Origin: Hetaerina americana
Taxonomy: Eukaryota; Arthropoda; Insecta; Odonata; Calopterygidae
Assembly (NCBI GenBank): GCA_022747635.1
Contig: JAKTNV010000003.1
Span: forward strand, 46,953,475 to 47,017,474
Direction of reading: 5' to 3'
DNA length: 64,000 bases
The notes under the pieces were generated by a model. It did no database searches and was not told the DNA's origin. It was given only the letters and a program-made list of their open reading frames with translations. A program made the position numbers and the translations under genes. Shown here one piece after another: positions 47,111-58,830 of the stretch; the stretch's first letter is position 1; each line of letters opens with the position of its first letter.

Positions 47111-48820
47111 AACTAGAACAGAAAGGTCTATCAATTTGAACTTCTTCAAACTACTCATGGGTTAAGTTGAAAGTAACAATCATCTGAATTAGCGTATCTA
47201 GTGTCCCTATATTTCATATTTTTCCAATATTCAATAAGCTCAATTAGAGTAGATAATGGAAAAATATTACTCTTAAAAACACAGAGAGAAATGAAAAGTA
47301 GGTTTAGGAAGTGTTGAACATTTGTAAGAATTGTCACCACCGATCTCCCTCAGATGTGGAGTAGTACATGCTATCTAATTTAACGGGAGAAAGTTCAACT
47401 ATTGATACCATGACATATACTTTAAGTAGATGCCGTTCTAAAGTTAATGATAAGTTGAAAGCTTATGAATAAGGTAACAAATTCTTCAGATACGATAAGA
47501 AAAAAAAGTTAATTATGCACCAAACATAAAAATATATGAAACTGCGTTGTATCACGAAACTGATGTAAAGAAAAGCGTGTGAATGAGAAGGACAGAAACA
47601 GAGCAGGAGGAAGAAGATTCATAAGGAGTGAGAGAAAGAGAGAAATGACGCAATTCCTCGGGGTCACAGGGGTAGTTTCTAAATTGGATGGAGGTCTCAT
47701 CCCTAGCAAGGTCAACGAGCATTGCTCTGTCACCCAACGTACCCAAATTCACATTCCACCGAGCCTCCCACCCATTCATTTTGCTCCGTAGAAGTCAGAA
47801 GGGTTTCTTTTATTAACAAATCCTACAAACACTGAAAGAATAGGATAAATGATGGGAAACACCATGGCGAATCAGAAACGGAGAAAACGTTTCTAAGAAT
47901 TGGTGATAGGGTAAACAAATTAACACGCATACTCCCTTTTTAAGGTTTAAATAAAGGGCGAACCTAAGTTGACAAATCTTATCAAGGTAGTGATTCGCCC
48001 TAAATAAGCGTTTCAATTACTTGTTTTAACGTACACGAACTGTAAATACATTGAATGAATTTAAACGCTAATAGGGTTCTTCTACTTACTTGATTGCTCG
48101 TGATCTGCGGAGTTATATAAAGTAAATATATTGCACTTTCGTAAACTTCTCTATGAAAGGTTAAATAATTTTGCTATCCAGCATGAGCTGATCATCGTTA
48201 TAAAATAGATTGCAACAATTATTCATCATCAATATCATCTTTTTCACAAAAATATGGCAGAATATGTGCATATGCACTTCGTCTCTTGTAAGTAAATTGA
48301 CATGGTGACTAAAAGAGTTTTTTCCAATGACTGACATAACTATGAAAATCATCGGTAAAGTTCGGGATCGACATCAAATAAGTAACAAGAGATTGAAGAA
48401 GAAATATGGGGAACATGAGCACACATGGCATTATGTTGAACACAAGGCTATCATGGCGTGAGGGAGTTAGCGTATCAAATACATTAGCGTTTGAATGGAA
48501 GAATGGCGGGCTCTATTCAACCAAACTGCCGTTTATAGCATTGAATTAAGCAAATTTACTAATATCAAGCATGAGGTCATACAGTCACCAAATAATTAGA
48601 TTAGGGCAACGAATATAGAATCTGACAACATCACTCAGAGACACAAGATTTTCATTTATTTCATTTCATTTTAAAATTTTCAATTTACAATTTATACGTA
48701 GAAGGATAAGAAAATAAGCCCGAGTCGCTCGTCCTACATCCTAATTTCGTTTTTTCTACCAGTAATTTAATCCTGGACGGCAATTACGAAAGAAACGGAG
48801 AAGCATGTAAAAATGAGAGA
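47111..48820. other. AT-rich intergenic DNA
   Basis: Nothing recognised. Confidence 0.5.
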
Positions 48821-49379
48821 GGTGACTGATAATGGAATGAGAAAACTGCAAATGAAGGAAATATATCGTGTTCCGAGGGACCAGAGAGGCGGGGGGAAGA
48901 GAGACCGGTGGAGAGAGAGAGCGTGAGAGACACAGGAAAGGCCCTTTTTCTCACACGCACAATAGAAACAAGCCAAATAGCCTTTACCCATCCCCTCGCA
49001 TTTTTTCCTTCTCTCCCTCATTCCCGACCCAATCTTTTTCCTTCTTCCTCGGGAAGGCGAAAGAAACGAGCGAGGATGGGGAGCGGAGTTACGTGGGGGG
49101 GGGGGGGAGAGTGAGAGAGGAGCCCTATCATTCCACCGTCTTATTTATCCTCACGCTCAGAGAAACACACGTAACCACCGCCAACCGCTCCTTTTCTCAT
49201 ATCAATCTCCTGGACGCTAATACCAAGGGCAACCATTTTCTTCTCCTCATTTTTTAACGCGGATACGTACGTACCTCATTGGGTGACGTATTTTTTTCGA
49301 AGGGGTTTAAGAGGAGAGGAGGAAAACTAAGGGCGTTAAAAAATTTAAAAAATAGCAGGAAATGGGATGGTTGCAAGGA
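48821..49379. other. Mixed strand-skewed DNA with a G13 run
   Basis: Purine-rich at 48,870-48,930, pyrimidine-rich at 48,985-49,050, with a 13-base G run at 49,095-49,107. No gene recognised. Confidence 0.5.
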
Positions 49380-49690
49380 CTCCGCGCCCCATTTTTCCTC
49401 CTCATCTCCAATCCACGACGGATAAAGGAACCCTCATTGCCGTCCCCATGGTCTCCTCGTCACAGTTTCCCAGCTTCACTGCTCTACCCCGCCCAAGAAA
49501 TCTTTGAAAAAAATCTCTCTCCTCCACGTCTCCCCGCCCCCCATATTCTTCTTCCCCATTCCCAAATCGAACCCCCTTCCATTTCCTTTTTGTCTCTCTC
49601 CTCCCTTTCACCCACCCGCAACATCCTCCACTTCGCCCCTCAAAACTCAGATCCCTGTCCCTCCTACTCCTCTCACCTCGCATCTCGATG
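49380..49690 (-). repeat. Polypyrimidine-rich block (plus strand)
   Basis: C/T-rich plus strand, switching to purine at about 49,690-49,710. Overlapping Pro/Ser frames are artefacts. Confidence 0.65.
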
Positions 49691-50410
49691 CCGCCGCTGG
49701 AATAGAGCCTGGGACGAGAGGGAGGGAGAAATGGCAGAGAGGGTGGGTGACAGGAGGAATATGTGCGGCAGAGGGGGGCTTTCGTGAAGGGGGAAGCGGG
49801 TGAAGAGACGGGGGGGGTGGCACGGAGATGAGGGGTAGTGGGCGGGAGGAAACGAGAAGGGGGAGAAGGTTGGGAGGTGCGGCGAGGCAGGAGTGAGAGC
49901 ACACAATGAAGTAGAATACGAATGGGATATGCGCGGTTGACGTCTGTGCGAGGCGCTTGAAATTGGAAGCCTCGGGCGGTTGGAACGAGAGGAGAGAGGA
50001 TGCGGGGGCGGGTCGGGAGAAGGAGGCGGGAGGTAAGGGAAACGAGATGGAGGAGGAGGAGGGTGAGAGAGCGAGTGAGGGTGTGTGTGTGTGGTGGAGG
50101 AGAGGGGGGAGATGGCCGAGGGGGAGTTCGGGCGGAACAAGGGGGATCGAGCGAGGGAGGGATGGGGGAGCAGAAAGGCTGGGATGCCTTAGAATATCCT
50201 CACGTTTTCCAAGAAGTGACCCTGTCTCTTCCACGAATTCGCGTGCGAGCCACTCTGGCTGGCCTGAAGAGGCCGATGGAGGCAGGGAGCAGGGAAGTGG
50301 GTGAAGGGAGAGCCGTATTGGTGGGTAGGTGGGGACGAGGGAGGGTCGATGCGAGCCTCGGAAGGGGGAAGAGAGTGAGTGCGGTAGAGGAGAAGCGTGA
50401 GCCCCGGAGT
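49691..50410 (+). repeat. Polypurine-rich block after a strand switch
   Basis: G/A-rich plus strand with a short TG repeat at about 50,080-50,094. The 279-codon minus-strand frame (49,647-50,486) is Ser/Pro/Leu low complexity and is not called. Confidence 0.7.
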
Positions 50411-51539
50411 GGAGCACGGAAATCTCGCACTTCGTCCATTGCCGTTTCTTATTCCACCACATGTCGCTCCTCACGCTCCCCCGCACTATTTAACCCCCTC
50501 CCCCCTCCAACCACGGATTCCCTGAGTTGAACAATCGAAGAAGAAAAAAAAATTATAGCTGAGGGAGTGGGATGGGGAAAATGAACGAATCCGAGAATTG
50601 AAAAAATTATTTCAGTGCACCCCAACGCTTGGCACAACACGTGCTCATTGTTTTCTTTTTCGCCCGTCCTAAAACGGCCATAGCAGAGGTTTCCAAACTG
50701 TGCTTGCAGTGCAATAAAAAAATAAAGTAATTTTTTTTCCTGGCGAGATATACTAAACACAGTTCCGGGCCGTCTTTTTTTTTAACATGCATGACAAAAT
50801 TTAACGGTATTTTCAAATACACTCCCCAATATCCGCGGGGAATCGATAGTCCCTCCTGATAGCATAGCAAATTAAGTTCTTTAGTCATCGAAATTGACGG
50901 TAACGGCAATTTTGTGGCTACGCTTCCTGCAATATAACGAACACATTTTCCAATGGCTTCTTCTCACTTTATGAGATTTTTTCATGCATTTAAACATTTT
51001 ACACCCTACAATATACACCATATAGAATTAGATGAGATTGGATTATCCAAAAAACCATACTCCTTTATTACTCGATTATTTAGCTTAACTAACACTATGA
51101 ATTAATTTTTGTGCGCCTTGAAAATATGTATTCGAGCAGAAAAGGACTGAATTTCCAAGCACATACACACTACTCAAGATAACAAACGAAAATTAACAAG
51201 TCAAAAAGGAGACAAAACATCTCCTCCAAAATGTCACCTGTTAGGAACATGTGATGAGGAGACTTTCAGATGATTCAAGCATGAACGATGAGCAAAGGCA
51301 CAAAAATATCGAACGAAGGAAACATAAGATATGAAACCAAATACGCACACATGTTCTTCCGAGGCTAGAAAAAGGGGACACGAAGAAGAGAACGATGCCA
51401 GAAGGAGAGAAGTTCGAGATTCCAACTCCCACGATCTTAATTATTTAAGCCCTATCAACTATTCCTTTTCCACACTTCCACTTTCCTGAGGAATATGAAA
51501 ATCACATGAAGTAACATCAGCTATGTTCTTTTTTCCACA
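50411..51539. other. AT-rich intergenic DNA after a short pyrimidine patch
   Basis: Pyrimidine-rich to about 50,520, then AT-rich. No gene recognised. Confidence 0.5.
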
Positions 51540-52480
51540 GGGTACGGTTGATGAGAGGAGAGAGCTGGGGAAATAGAGGGAGAGAGAGATAGAAGCGGAG
51601 AAGGGTGAGTGAGCGGGCTACGAGTGGGTATGATGTATGAGCGAGAGAAACGGTGATATAGGGAAGAGAAAAAAGAAAGGGTGGAATCCTATTTTTCGAG
51701 CAAAAAAGAGAGAAAGAGAAAGGACGAAAAAATCAAAGACGAAAAGAAGAAGAAGACAAACTGTGGAAACGGAACAAGTTTTGTTTGGAACTGTGTGTGT
51801 GTTCACCCTTCCAACTCCATGTTAAAAAAAAAACCGCCGCCACTGCTGCTGCTCAGAGGTATTTGGTGGTGGGGGAGGGGCGGCGGAGAGGGGGGGAGAG
51901 CAAGGAGGGAGGGTGGTGTCGGAGGGGAAAGGGGGTTTTGCGAGGCGGCAGGGAAGGAGTGTGGAAAAATAGGAGAAGGCGTGGTTACGGATGACTGCTT
52001 AAGGGTGCGTGGGTGAAGAATGACGGTTTTCCCCTGCCAGGGGAGGCGGAGGGAGGGAGGTGGGAATTCCGAAGGGGTTGGGCGGGCAGGAGAGGACGGA
52101 GGAGGAAAGGGAATTGGGAGGATGGCGAGAGGGTGTATATATACCCGCTCCGGAGGCTCGAGAGAGAAAGTGAAGTGAGTGAGACGAATAAACTGTAACA
52201 ACTGACAAGGAGTGGGAGAGGGAGAGATATGGAGTAGAGTAGGGAAGTATATGGAGGAAGTTAGCTGGGGCAAGCGAGGGTGGGGAGGAAATAGAGAGAA
52301 GTATATAGATTGACAAATTAAAACGAGAATGAAGAAACAAAACCAGAATGAGAAAATGAGGATGGAAGAGAAAAAAATAAACATTGTACAGAGAGAAGGG
52401 AAATTAAGGACCGGGTGCGTTTTGGGGATGTAAAGGAGCGGGGAGAAAGAGAGAAAGTCAACTAGGGAGACCGCATAAAA
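51540..52480 (+). repeat. Polypurine-rich block (plus strand)
   Basis: G/A-rich throughout, with an embedded TATATATA at about 52,136-52,143. The 231-codon minus-strand frame is a Phe/Ser/Pro/Leu artefact. Confidence 0.65.
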
Positions 52481-54252
52481 AAATAATGACATCCGCATGA
52501 AAGGGAAATGTAAGGGGAATATTAGCGGATTTCAAAGCTTACATACAAAAAAAATCTATGAATAGTGAATTTTGACGGAAAGGACTGGATTATTAATCTC
52601 CTGCAGCCATCACATTCAGGAGATGGTACTCCGCACCGAGGAATCAAATCTGTAATAGCTGATCATACAGTTACAAAAATGCACACATGAAATAAATGAG
52701 CGATAAAAAATAAGAATAAAATAGTTTTCATCCGTCAAAGGAAAAAATTTAGAAATTTTCTTAACAAAGAGGCTTTAAAACTATAAAATAAAATTGAATG
52801 AGTACGAAATTATTGAAAAATATTATTTATGTTAAATCAGAAGCACTAGAAAATCACTATAGTAGTGTACGTAATGCTTTTCATTCGTTAAAATTCTTAC
52901 TTCTGCACAACCGTTTATCGCCGACTATGAGACTTGTTATTTATTGTAACATAAATTATCAAAATACATTGCTCAACTAGGGACACTAATTGGAGGTTGG
53001 AAAGATTACTGTACTCGTGATGCAAAGTGTACGTCCCAATAAACTGCCAATTTCGTGCGGTCTTATGTTTTAATATTTCATTACTTGCTCAGCTACCTCC
53101 AGTTATGTAATTTTGCATATTCAGCCAGTAAAATTCTCACAATTTTGTCCATTTCGGGCCATCTCTCTTAAAAATAGCAAAGATACCGAGGTCGAAATCC
53201 CTTTTCCTTTGTGAAAATTGTTTTCTTGACGTACGTCCGCTGAAAAAGAATTAAATCGAATCCTTGCACTCATAAGTCAGTACGAAGTGGCTAAAAAGAA
53301 TCTAGGAGGGGAAGGGGACAGAGTTTAGGAGGAGATGAGTAGGAAGAGTGGGAGATAAAAAGAAAAAGAGAGAGAGAGTTGGCAAGTGTGAAAAAGAACT
53401 GCGTTTATAGGCAGTGGAAAAAGACGAAGGTGGCGGAGTTCACCGAAGAATGAGAAATGAAATAAGAAAATTTTGACAACAAAACGTGCCAGATTTGGGA
53501 GGCAAGATTTTAGCACCGTCGCCTTTTGTAAGGAATATGACGGACGGATCTTGAATAACTTCAACGCTCTCTCCTTTTTTATACAGCAGCTGTCCCTATT
53601 TATCTCCTCCACTCCTGCCAGGTCGGCCTTCTCTCTCATCCTGTCTTCCACTCGCTTGATCGACATTTTATCAGTTTTCCTTCTAGTCGAAGTTTCAGAC
53701 ATTTTTCTCGGTTTCCAATACAAATGATGTAGGTTGGATTTCTGCACCCAAGCAATAAATATTTCTGATTGCTTTGTGGAAGCGTGTTTCTGTAACATTT
53801 CTGAGAACTGAGCATCGAATGCCACATATCAGTAGCAGGAGGTTTTTTACCTTGCCAGCACCTTTTCCGCATACAATTTATGATGTCCTAGACTACCTTC
53901 CAAAGAACGGAAAAATATTTTTCAGTGATACTCTTTTGGTTTGATTTATTTCTTTTGCGACTTCTCTATTGAAGTGATTTGAATACGCACAGCTTTATAC
54001 AAACATTCGCAATTAGAGGAATAGTTCAGAGTTCGGACAGCTGCCAATAAATATCACAAATTTGTTTGCTCTTTAGGGAATTATTTAATTGGGCATATTT
54101 GGAATACAGTTTACAAAAATCACGAATGGCTATTGGTCTTATACACTGAAATGGATTTCAAATAGCTCTCCAACAAACACTGATAGTCGAAAAGGTCAAC
54201 GAGAGCAAAGTGATTATACCAATTCTTGTCAACACTTCTGCCACTCGAAATA
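52481..54252. other. AT-rich intergenic DNA
   Basis: The 166-codon minus-strand frame at 53,325-53,825 has more balanced composition than most, but no domain, clear start context or splice structure was recognised. No other feature seen. Confidence 0.45.
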
Positions 54253-54277
54253 CTACCTTGATCAAAAAGTTCCCGGA
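54253..54277 (+). repeat. Left terminal inverted repeat of mariner
   Basis: 25 bp, complementary to 55,559-55,583 with a single mismatch (G against T after the A run). Confidence 0.95.
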
Positions 54278-54456
54278 ATAACCACCGTGTGGCGCTACCA
54301 TCGTTCCGATTTGAGTTCTGTTTTTTTGTTAAATTGGTACATCTGTTGTTGATATTCCCTTTAAATCTTAGTGTCATAACTTGACATTTGCAAAAGTTAC
54401 GTAGCCAAGAGTACATCTATCTCTGTGTGTGCTGGCGATTTTTTACAATTGCAGAA

Positions 54457-55530
54457 ATGGATTTAAATTTGCAACAACGAACTTGTATTAAATTTTGCGT
54501 AAAAAACGGATTTAGTGGCGCACGGACGTTGGAAATGTTGGAAAAGTGTTTCGGCAACGATTCTCTAAAAAAAACGGTCGTTTACCAGTGGCACGAGCGG
54601 TTCAGAAGTGGTCGTGAGTCAATCGAAGATGATGAACGCAGTGGCAGACCATCGACATCGAAAGTCGGTGAAAAAATTGATAAAGTAAAAGAAATGTTGG
54701 TCAATAACCGCAAATTAACCATCAGAGAAATAGCGGAGGACTTGAACATTGCCTATGGATCCGCCCAAGACATTGTGGTTAATGATTTGGGTTTCCGTCG
54801 TGTAGCAGCAAAGTTGGTGCCAAAAGACCTCAATTTCATGCAAAAAAGAGACCGTGTTGACGTCGCAAAAGACATGATTTGCGAGGCTGAATCCGATCCC
54901 ACATTCATCAAAAGGATCATTACTGGAGACGAGACGTGGGTTTATGAGTACGACACGCAATCCAGACATCAGGCAAGTGAATGGCGTTCACCAAATGAGC
55001 CGAGACCAAAAAAACCACGTCGTTTTCAGTCAAAAAAGAAGGCAATGCTGACGGTTTTCATGGATTACAACGGTGTAGTGCATCATGAATTTTTGCCAGA
55101 AGGCCAGACAGTAAACAAAGAGTATTATTTGGGCGTTATGAGACGTTTGCGTGAAGCAATTCGCCGAAAGAGACCAGAAATGTGGGCAGAAAACTCGTGG
55201 ATTTTGCACCATGATAACGCACCGTCGCACAGTGCTATCATTATTCGTAATTTTTTGACGAAAAATGCAACAAATACCATCCAACAGCCACCGAATTCAC
55301 CTGATTTGGCTCCCTGTGACTTCTTTCTGTTCAATCGAGTTAAAAAACCATTACGGGGAACGCGTTTTAGCAGCCGAGAGGAAGTAATGGAAAAATCGCA
55401 GGAAGCACTGATGGACATACCGAAAACCGAATATAAAAAATGTTTCGAGGATTGGATCAAGCGCTGGCATAAGTGTGTTGCAGTCGATGGGGATTACTTT
55501 GAAGGGGACAATATAGATTTAGATGAATAA
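54457..55530 (+). CDS. Mariner transposase, intact
   Basis: The protein has 357 residues; known mariner transposases have about 345-350. I chose the ATG at 54,457 because the homologous N-terminus starts there (MDLNLQQRTCIKFCVKNGF); the frame is open further upstream but without an ATG. Residues 5-52 form the first helix-turn-helix, DDERSGRPS at 58-66 the linker, 71-116 the second helix-turn-helix, and KLVPKDL at 119-125 corresponds to the WVPHEL-type linker. The catalytic triad is complete: D158 in TGDETWVYEYD, D253 in LHHDNAPSH and D288 in SPDLAPCDFFLF, with 34 residues between the last two. In Mos1 the triad is at similar positions. The enzyme should cut and rejoin DNA at the TIRs in the nucleus. 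I cannot assign the subfamily reliably. Confidence 0.97.
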   Translation: MDLNLQQRTCIKFCVKNGFSGARTLEMLEKCFGNDSLKKTVVYQWHERFRSGRESIEDDERSGRPSTSKVGEKIDKVKEMLVNNRKLTIREIAEDLNIAYGSAQDIVVNDLGFRRVAAKLVPKDLNFMQKRDRVDVAKDMICEAESDPTFIKRIITGDETWVYEYDTQSRHQASEWRSPNEPRPKKPRRFQSKKKAMLTVFMDYNGVVHHEFLPEGQTVNKEYYLGVMRRLREAIRRKRPEMWAENSWILHHDNAPSHSAIIIRNFLTKNATNTIQQPPNSPDLAPCDFFLFNRVKKPLRGTRFSSREEVMEKSQEALMDIPKTEYKKCFEDWIKRWHKCVAVDGDYFEGDNIDLDE

Positions 55531-55551
55531 ACTTGTATTTTTAATTTTCTG

Positions 55552-55557
55552 AATAAA
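55552..55557 (+). other. Polyadenylation signal AATAAA of mariner
   Basis: AATAAA lies 22 bases after the transposase stop and just inside the right TIR. Confidence 0.6.
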
Positions 55558-55558
55558 T

Positions 55559-55583
55559 TCCGGGAAATTTTTGATCAAGGTAG
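55559..55583 (-). repeat. Right terminal inverted repeat of mariner
   Basis: 25 bp, matches the left end at 24 of 25 positions. Confidence 0.95.
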
Positions 55584-55585
55584 TA

Positions 55586-55904
55586 TTTCTTCCAAATGAT
55601 AAATATTACATGACTATCAAATTCCAGGCGCCAGATGATGATACACTGCGTCAAAAACAGTCGAAATAAATTTATATCTGTGCAAAATAGTAGTGCTTTT
55701 CTTTCCTGTGTATCCATATAATTTTACTTATTTCTGAAAATAAATATTATTATCCGTATAAAATATATATGTTCAACCTAATAAAGGGAAATATTTAAAG
55801 TGAATAGCATTAACACTCACTACCTGATAAAAAAACTTATGAATTTTCCCGGATTAATTAATGGAGAAAAATACCTAAAATAAATATTAAAAATAATGTT
55901 CATA
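55586..55904. other. AT-rich DNA
   Basis: Nothing recognised. Confidence 0.5.
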
Positions 55905-55940
55905 TTAACTGAGTTCGTAATTTTCCACTGACTTTATTTC

Positions 55941-55990
55941 ACAGTACAACGCGTTTCACCGACTTGCGGCACCATCTGAAGTTACAACAC
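55941..55990 (-). ncRNA. Degenerate hammerhead-ribozyme-like core, minus strand
   Basis: Read on the minus strand: CAGATGG (55,972-55,978) replaces the invariant CUGAUGA. A 4-bp stem II (GCCG/CGGT) follows, then an intact GAAAC (55,953-55,957) and GCGTT before the expected cleavage position. The catalytic box has two changes, at the positions of U4 and A9, so self-cleavage is unlikely. The call rests on the shared layout with the other arm. Confidence 0.35.
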
Positions 55991-56035
55991 CTGTACCTGA
56001 TGATGCCGCAGGCCGGCATACGCGTTGTAATGTGG
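55985..56035 (+). ncRNA. Degenerate hammerhead-ribozyme-like core, plus strand
   Basis: CTGATGA is intact at 55,997-56,003. Stem II is TGCCG/CGGCA (56,004-56,008 with 56,014-56,018) around loop CAGGC. The required GAAAC is damaged: TACGCGTT stands where GAAACGCGTT is expected. Stem I can form as two 3-bp helices around an internal loop (UAC with GUA at 56,027-56,029; CAC with GUG at 56,032-56,034), the arrangement typical of type I hammerheads. The missing GAA should abolish cleavage. Confidence 0.4.
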
Positions 56036-56081
56036 AATATTACATAAGTGAAAGTCTGTGGAAAATTACAAACTCATTTAA

Positions 56082-57239
56082 TATCGATATCAAACAATTC
56101 CACGAAAAGAAGCCCAAAAGTGTGAAACATATTATATACAATGATATTAAGTATAATTTGTTCGAAAAACTATCCTCATGACTAAATGTCCGGTAGATGT
56201 GAAAAAATTAATAATTTTCTCGCGAAATTTTTCAGTGCATTCTTCTTTTATTCACATCATCAAATGACAGTAGAAGTAAGTTTTCAATAATTAAGCTGAA
56301 AAACACGGGCAATCTGTGCAACAGAATCAATATTTTGATATCATAGTACATATATACTTGAAATATTATTACCACAAGTAACGACATTACACGCACACTT
56401 GCCAAAAGAAATAGTGTTCTTCAGCAGGAGAGAAGATAGACATAAAATAAGTGTGCCTTTTAGAAATAAAATAGGTTTGACTATTATGACTACTCAAGGA
56501 CTTTCCGCAAGTAAAACACAGAAGTACTTTATGAGGCACAATTTCAATGTTACATTCAATATTGCCTTTATAACATATTTTTACAAAATCAGCCTATCGA
56601 CAGGATCTCCAAAACAAGAAATATCTGGCCAGAACAATGGACTGGCCATAATCTGGACTGGCCATAATCTGGACTGGATGAGTTATTTCTTAAAGCGTTG
56701 GTTATGAAAAGGCTAAGTTGTGAAAAATTAAGAGGAGAGAGCTAAAACGTTACCTACATGCCCAATAGAAATCATCGAACTGTAGTGAATAAAATACTAA
56801 ACAGTCAACCTATATTTTTAAATTAATAATAAAAAATAATAAAATAAAAAACTTCAAGTAAATATACATCAAAAAATAATTTATATTAGAAAATTTCATT
56901 CCTCATTAGAGCATCTAAACTAAATTGTCCGATTCTACTATATATTCATATTTTTCTTCTAAAGCCATTCAATCATTGTGCAACGACTGGAAACAACATA
57001 TGAAACCCTGTTTTTGAATATTATAACCACATTTTTATTGGAAAATATGGAAGAATGAGTCCCCATGCCACATGAAAATTCGGGAATATAGATGTAAAAC
57101 GCCAAACAAAATCTAAATCATCCGAGTGGAGATACACTCCAAAAGCAAATTTGTAAAAAGCTTTAAAAAATTAAAACATTCACCGGCGTAGTAATACCTA
57201 ATTAAAACGCAAATTGACTGGCTTTAACGATTAGAACCG
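56082..57239. other. AT-rich DNA with a small 16-bp tandem repeat
   Basis: TGGACTGGCCATAATC occurs at 56,638-56,653 and 56,654-56,669, followed by a half copy to 56,677. No gene recognised. Confidence 0.6.
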
Positions 57240-58830
57240 TGGATACGTAATGGAATTCGGAAGCGTCGGCATATCGCAACCGGATCATCCCACGCAGCAG
57301 GGCTATCACGCCGAAGTAAATTGCGTTACGTTTTTATTTTCGCAGCGTACCAACGGGAAGTAATCACTATCTCTTCCAGGTCGCTTTCTGTGTTACAACT
57401 GTATCGACAACGCGCAGCCAGAACACGCACGATGATAAGTGGAGAAGAACGGAAAAAAATGACGATTCCCAGATTTAGGGGGAACAAAGGATCGAGCCCA
57501 CTGACACATTAATTGCGCGCGTTTTGGAGAATTGTCTCCGATTACGCCACGACGGTATATCAATGTGCGCAGGGGGCCGTTCCGAAGGCGTTCTTCATGC
57601 AAATCGGCGCGTGCGATAATTCCCTCGTTAACGATCACAAAAAAATACGCGGCTCAATTATACTAATAATGTGGTGAAGGGACGGAGATGAACGACCGCG
57701 CGTGCGTGGCGCCAATTTATTTGCTTGATTTCCGACCGGTGAGCCCAGAGCGCCACCCTCATCCACCTTCCCTTCTCCTCCCCACTACTCGCCCTCGGCC
57801 ACCCCGCTCGGAGAGCGGATCCGCCTGACCACCTCACTCCTCCCCCGACCGCCATCTCCCACCCTCGCTCGCCTTCGCCCGCCATTTGCCACTGACAATT
57901 GTCGAGCGTGTGACGTGGCTCGCGTGCACCGCCTGGTGTCCGAGACTCAAAACCGCACGGCACTAAATGGCCGGACCATGGAGGAGGGCGCGCCATATTT
58001 GCCCGTACAAGCCCGGATCGCTTCACGGTGCAAAGTCCTCTCCGTGCCTCCACCTCCCGCGCCGCCAAAAATCGAGGTCACAAATTTTATGTGGACGAAC
58101 ACACAAACACAGTCTCCAGCGCGGTCCTACCCTTTCCCCGCCACACACATTCGAAATACACATATCCCCCCATCCACTGGGTGCGCGGATCATACTTGAA
58201 GCACACACATTTTCCATCCTCCTCTACCCTTCGCTCACATGCGCGGTCATTCCGAAACGTTTCCAGCAAGTTTTGTTTGATCTCGACGGCGCGATCCCTT
58301 GAATCCCCACCCTTAGCCACCGCTACCCCCAACACTCCCTCCACGTGCGCGCCTATATGTATCCGTCGGCTCCCACCGCTTTTCCGAGTGATTATGGTCC
58401 ATTCTTTCGACCCTTGACGCCTCAATTTTTTTTCCTCTTTTCCTTACCCTCTCTCTCCAACCCCCTTTCCCTAACCATTTCGAATGCACGTTAGGGGCTA
58501 GGGGGAAGGGAACTCGACCACGATTTTCATACGGGTTTCGACGGTCACTCGAATCTATTTTCTAGTGCAATATTTCCGACTTAAAATTCACGCTCGTAGC
58601 TTGACCCATTCTCCCGCCTCCCCCATCACACCGCGGCCACTCCCACCCCTCCCGCTCGCTCGCCGTGCCCACACCCTACCCGCCGGCGCCCGTCCGCAGT
58701 GCCTTTGTTCGTTCGCGACGGATCCTCGAGGGAGACAGACGGGTACTCAGTGCAGCAGCCGAAACTGGGCGGCGCGCTGTAACATCTGCGCGCGCGATTT
58801 CGCGCGGCAATTTTTCATATGACCTCAAAC
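57240..58830. promoter_or_regulatory. CpG-rich block, candidate promoter region
   Basis: CG dinucleotides are much denser here than in the surrounding AT-rich DNA, for example GCGCGC-type words near 57,515 and 58,780-58,805. The composition is not simple-sequence. Overlapping frames of 85-136 codons show no domain. A CpG-dense island in otherwise CpG-poor DNA often marks an unmethylated promoter in insects with DNA methylation. No TATA/initiator pair or first exon could be fixed. Confidence 0.35.

Larger units (their letters stand above)
54253..55583 (+). mobile_element. Full-length mariner transposon (DD34D)
   Basis: 1,331 bp with TA duplications at 54,251-54,252 and 55,584-55,585. The 25-bp terminal inverted repeats (CTACCTTGATCAAAAA and on) match at 24 of 25 positions. 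It encodes one uninterrupted transposase on the plus strand. Size, TIR length, TA target and DD34D spacing all fit mariner. Nothing visible disables it, so it may be active or only recently silenced. Its TIRs are unrelated to those of the two mini-mariners, so it is a separate family. Confidence 0.97.
55905..56081. repeat. Imperfect fold-back element with hammerhead-like arms
   Basis: The two arms (about 55,905-55,980 and 55,993-56,081) are inverted relatives. Both contain TAATTTTCCACNGACTTT at the outside, ACAACGCGT in the middle and TGCGGCAYCAT near the centre. The right arm has about 11 extra bases. The inner half of each arm matches the layout of a hammerhead ribozyme, so this looks like two divergent copies of a ribozyme-bearing repeat in inverted orientation. 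Similar ribozymes are known in Penelope-like retroelements. Confidence 0.75.

Noticed and set aside
49647..50486. Long ORFs of 150-310 codons in the strand-skewed blocks (for example 49,647-50,486 minus, 59,631-60,572 minus, 3,739-4,515 minus, 33,947-34,663 plus)
   Set aside because: They are Pro/Ser/Leu- or Arg/Gly/Glu-dominated, occur in several overlapping frames at once, and exist only because purine- or pyrimidine-rich DNA rarely forms stop codons on one strand.
53325..53825. 166-codon minus-strand ORF as a real gene
   Set aside because: Better balanced than the skewed ORFs, but no recognisable domain, no clear start context or splice signals, and a hydrophobic tail encoded by purine-rich plus-strand DNA. 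It is left unannotated.
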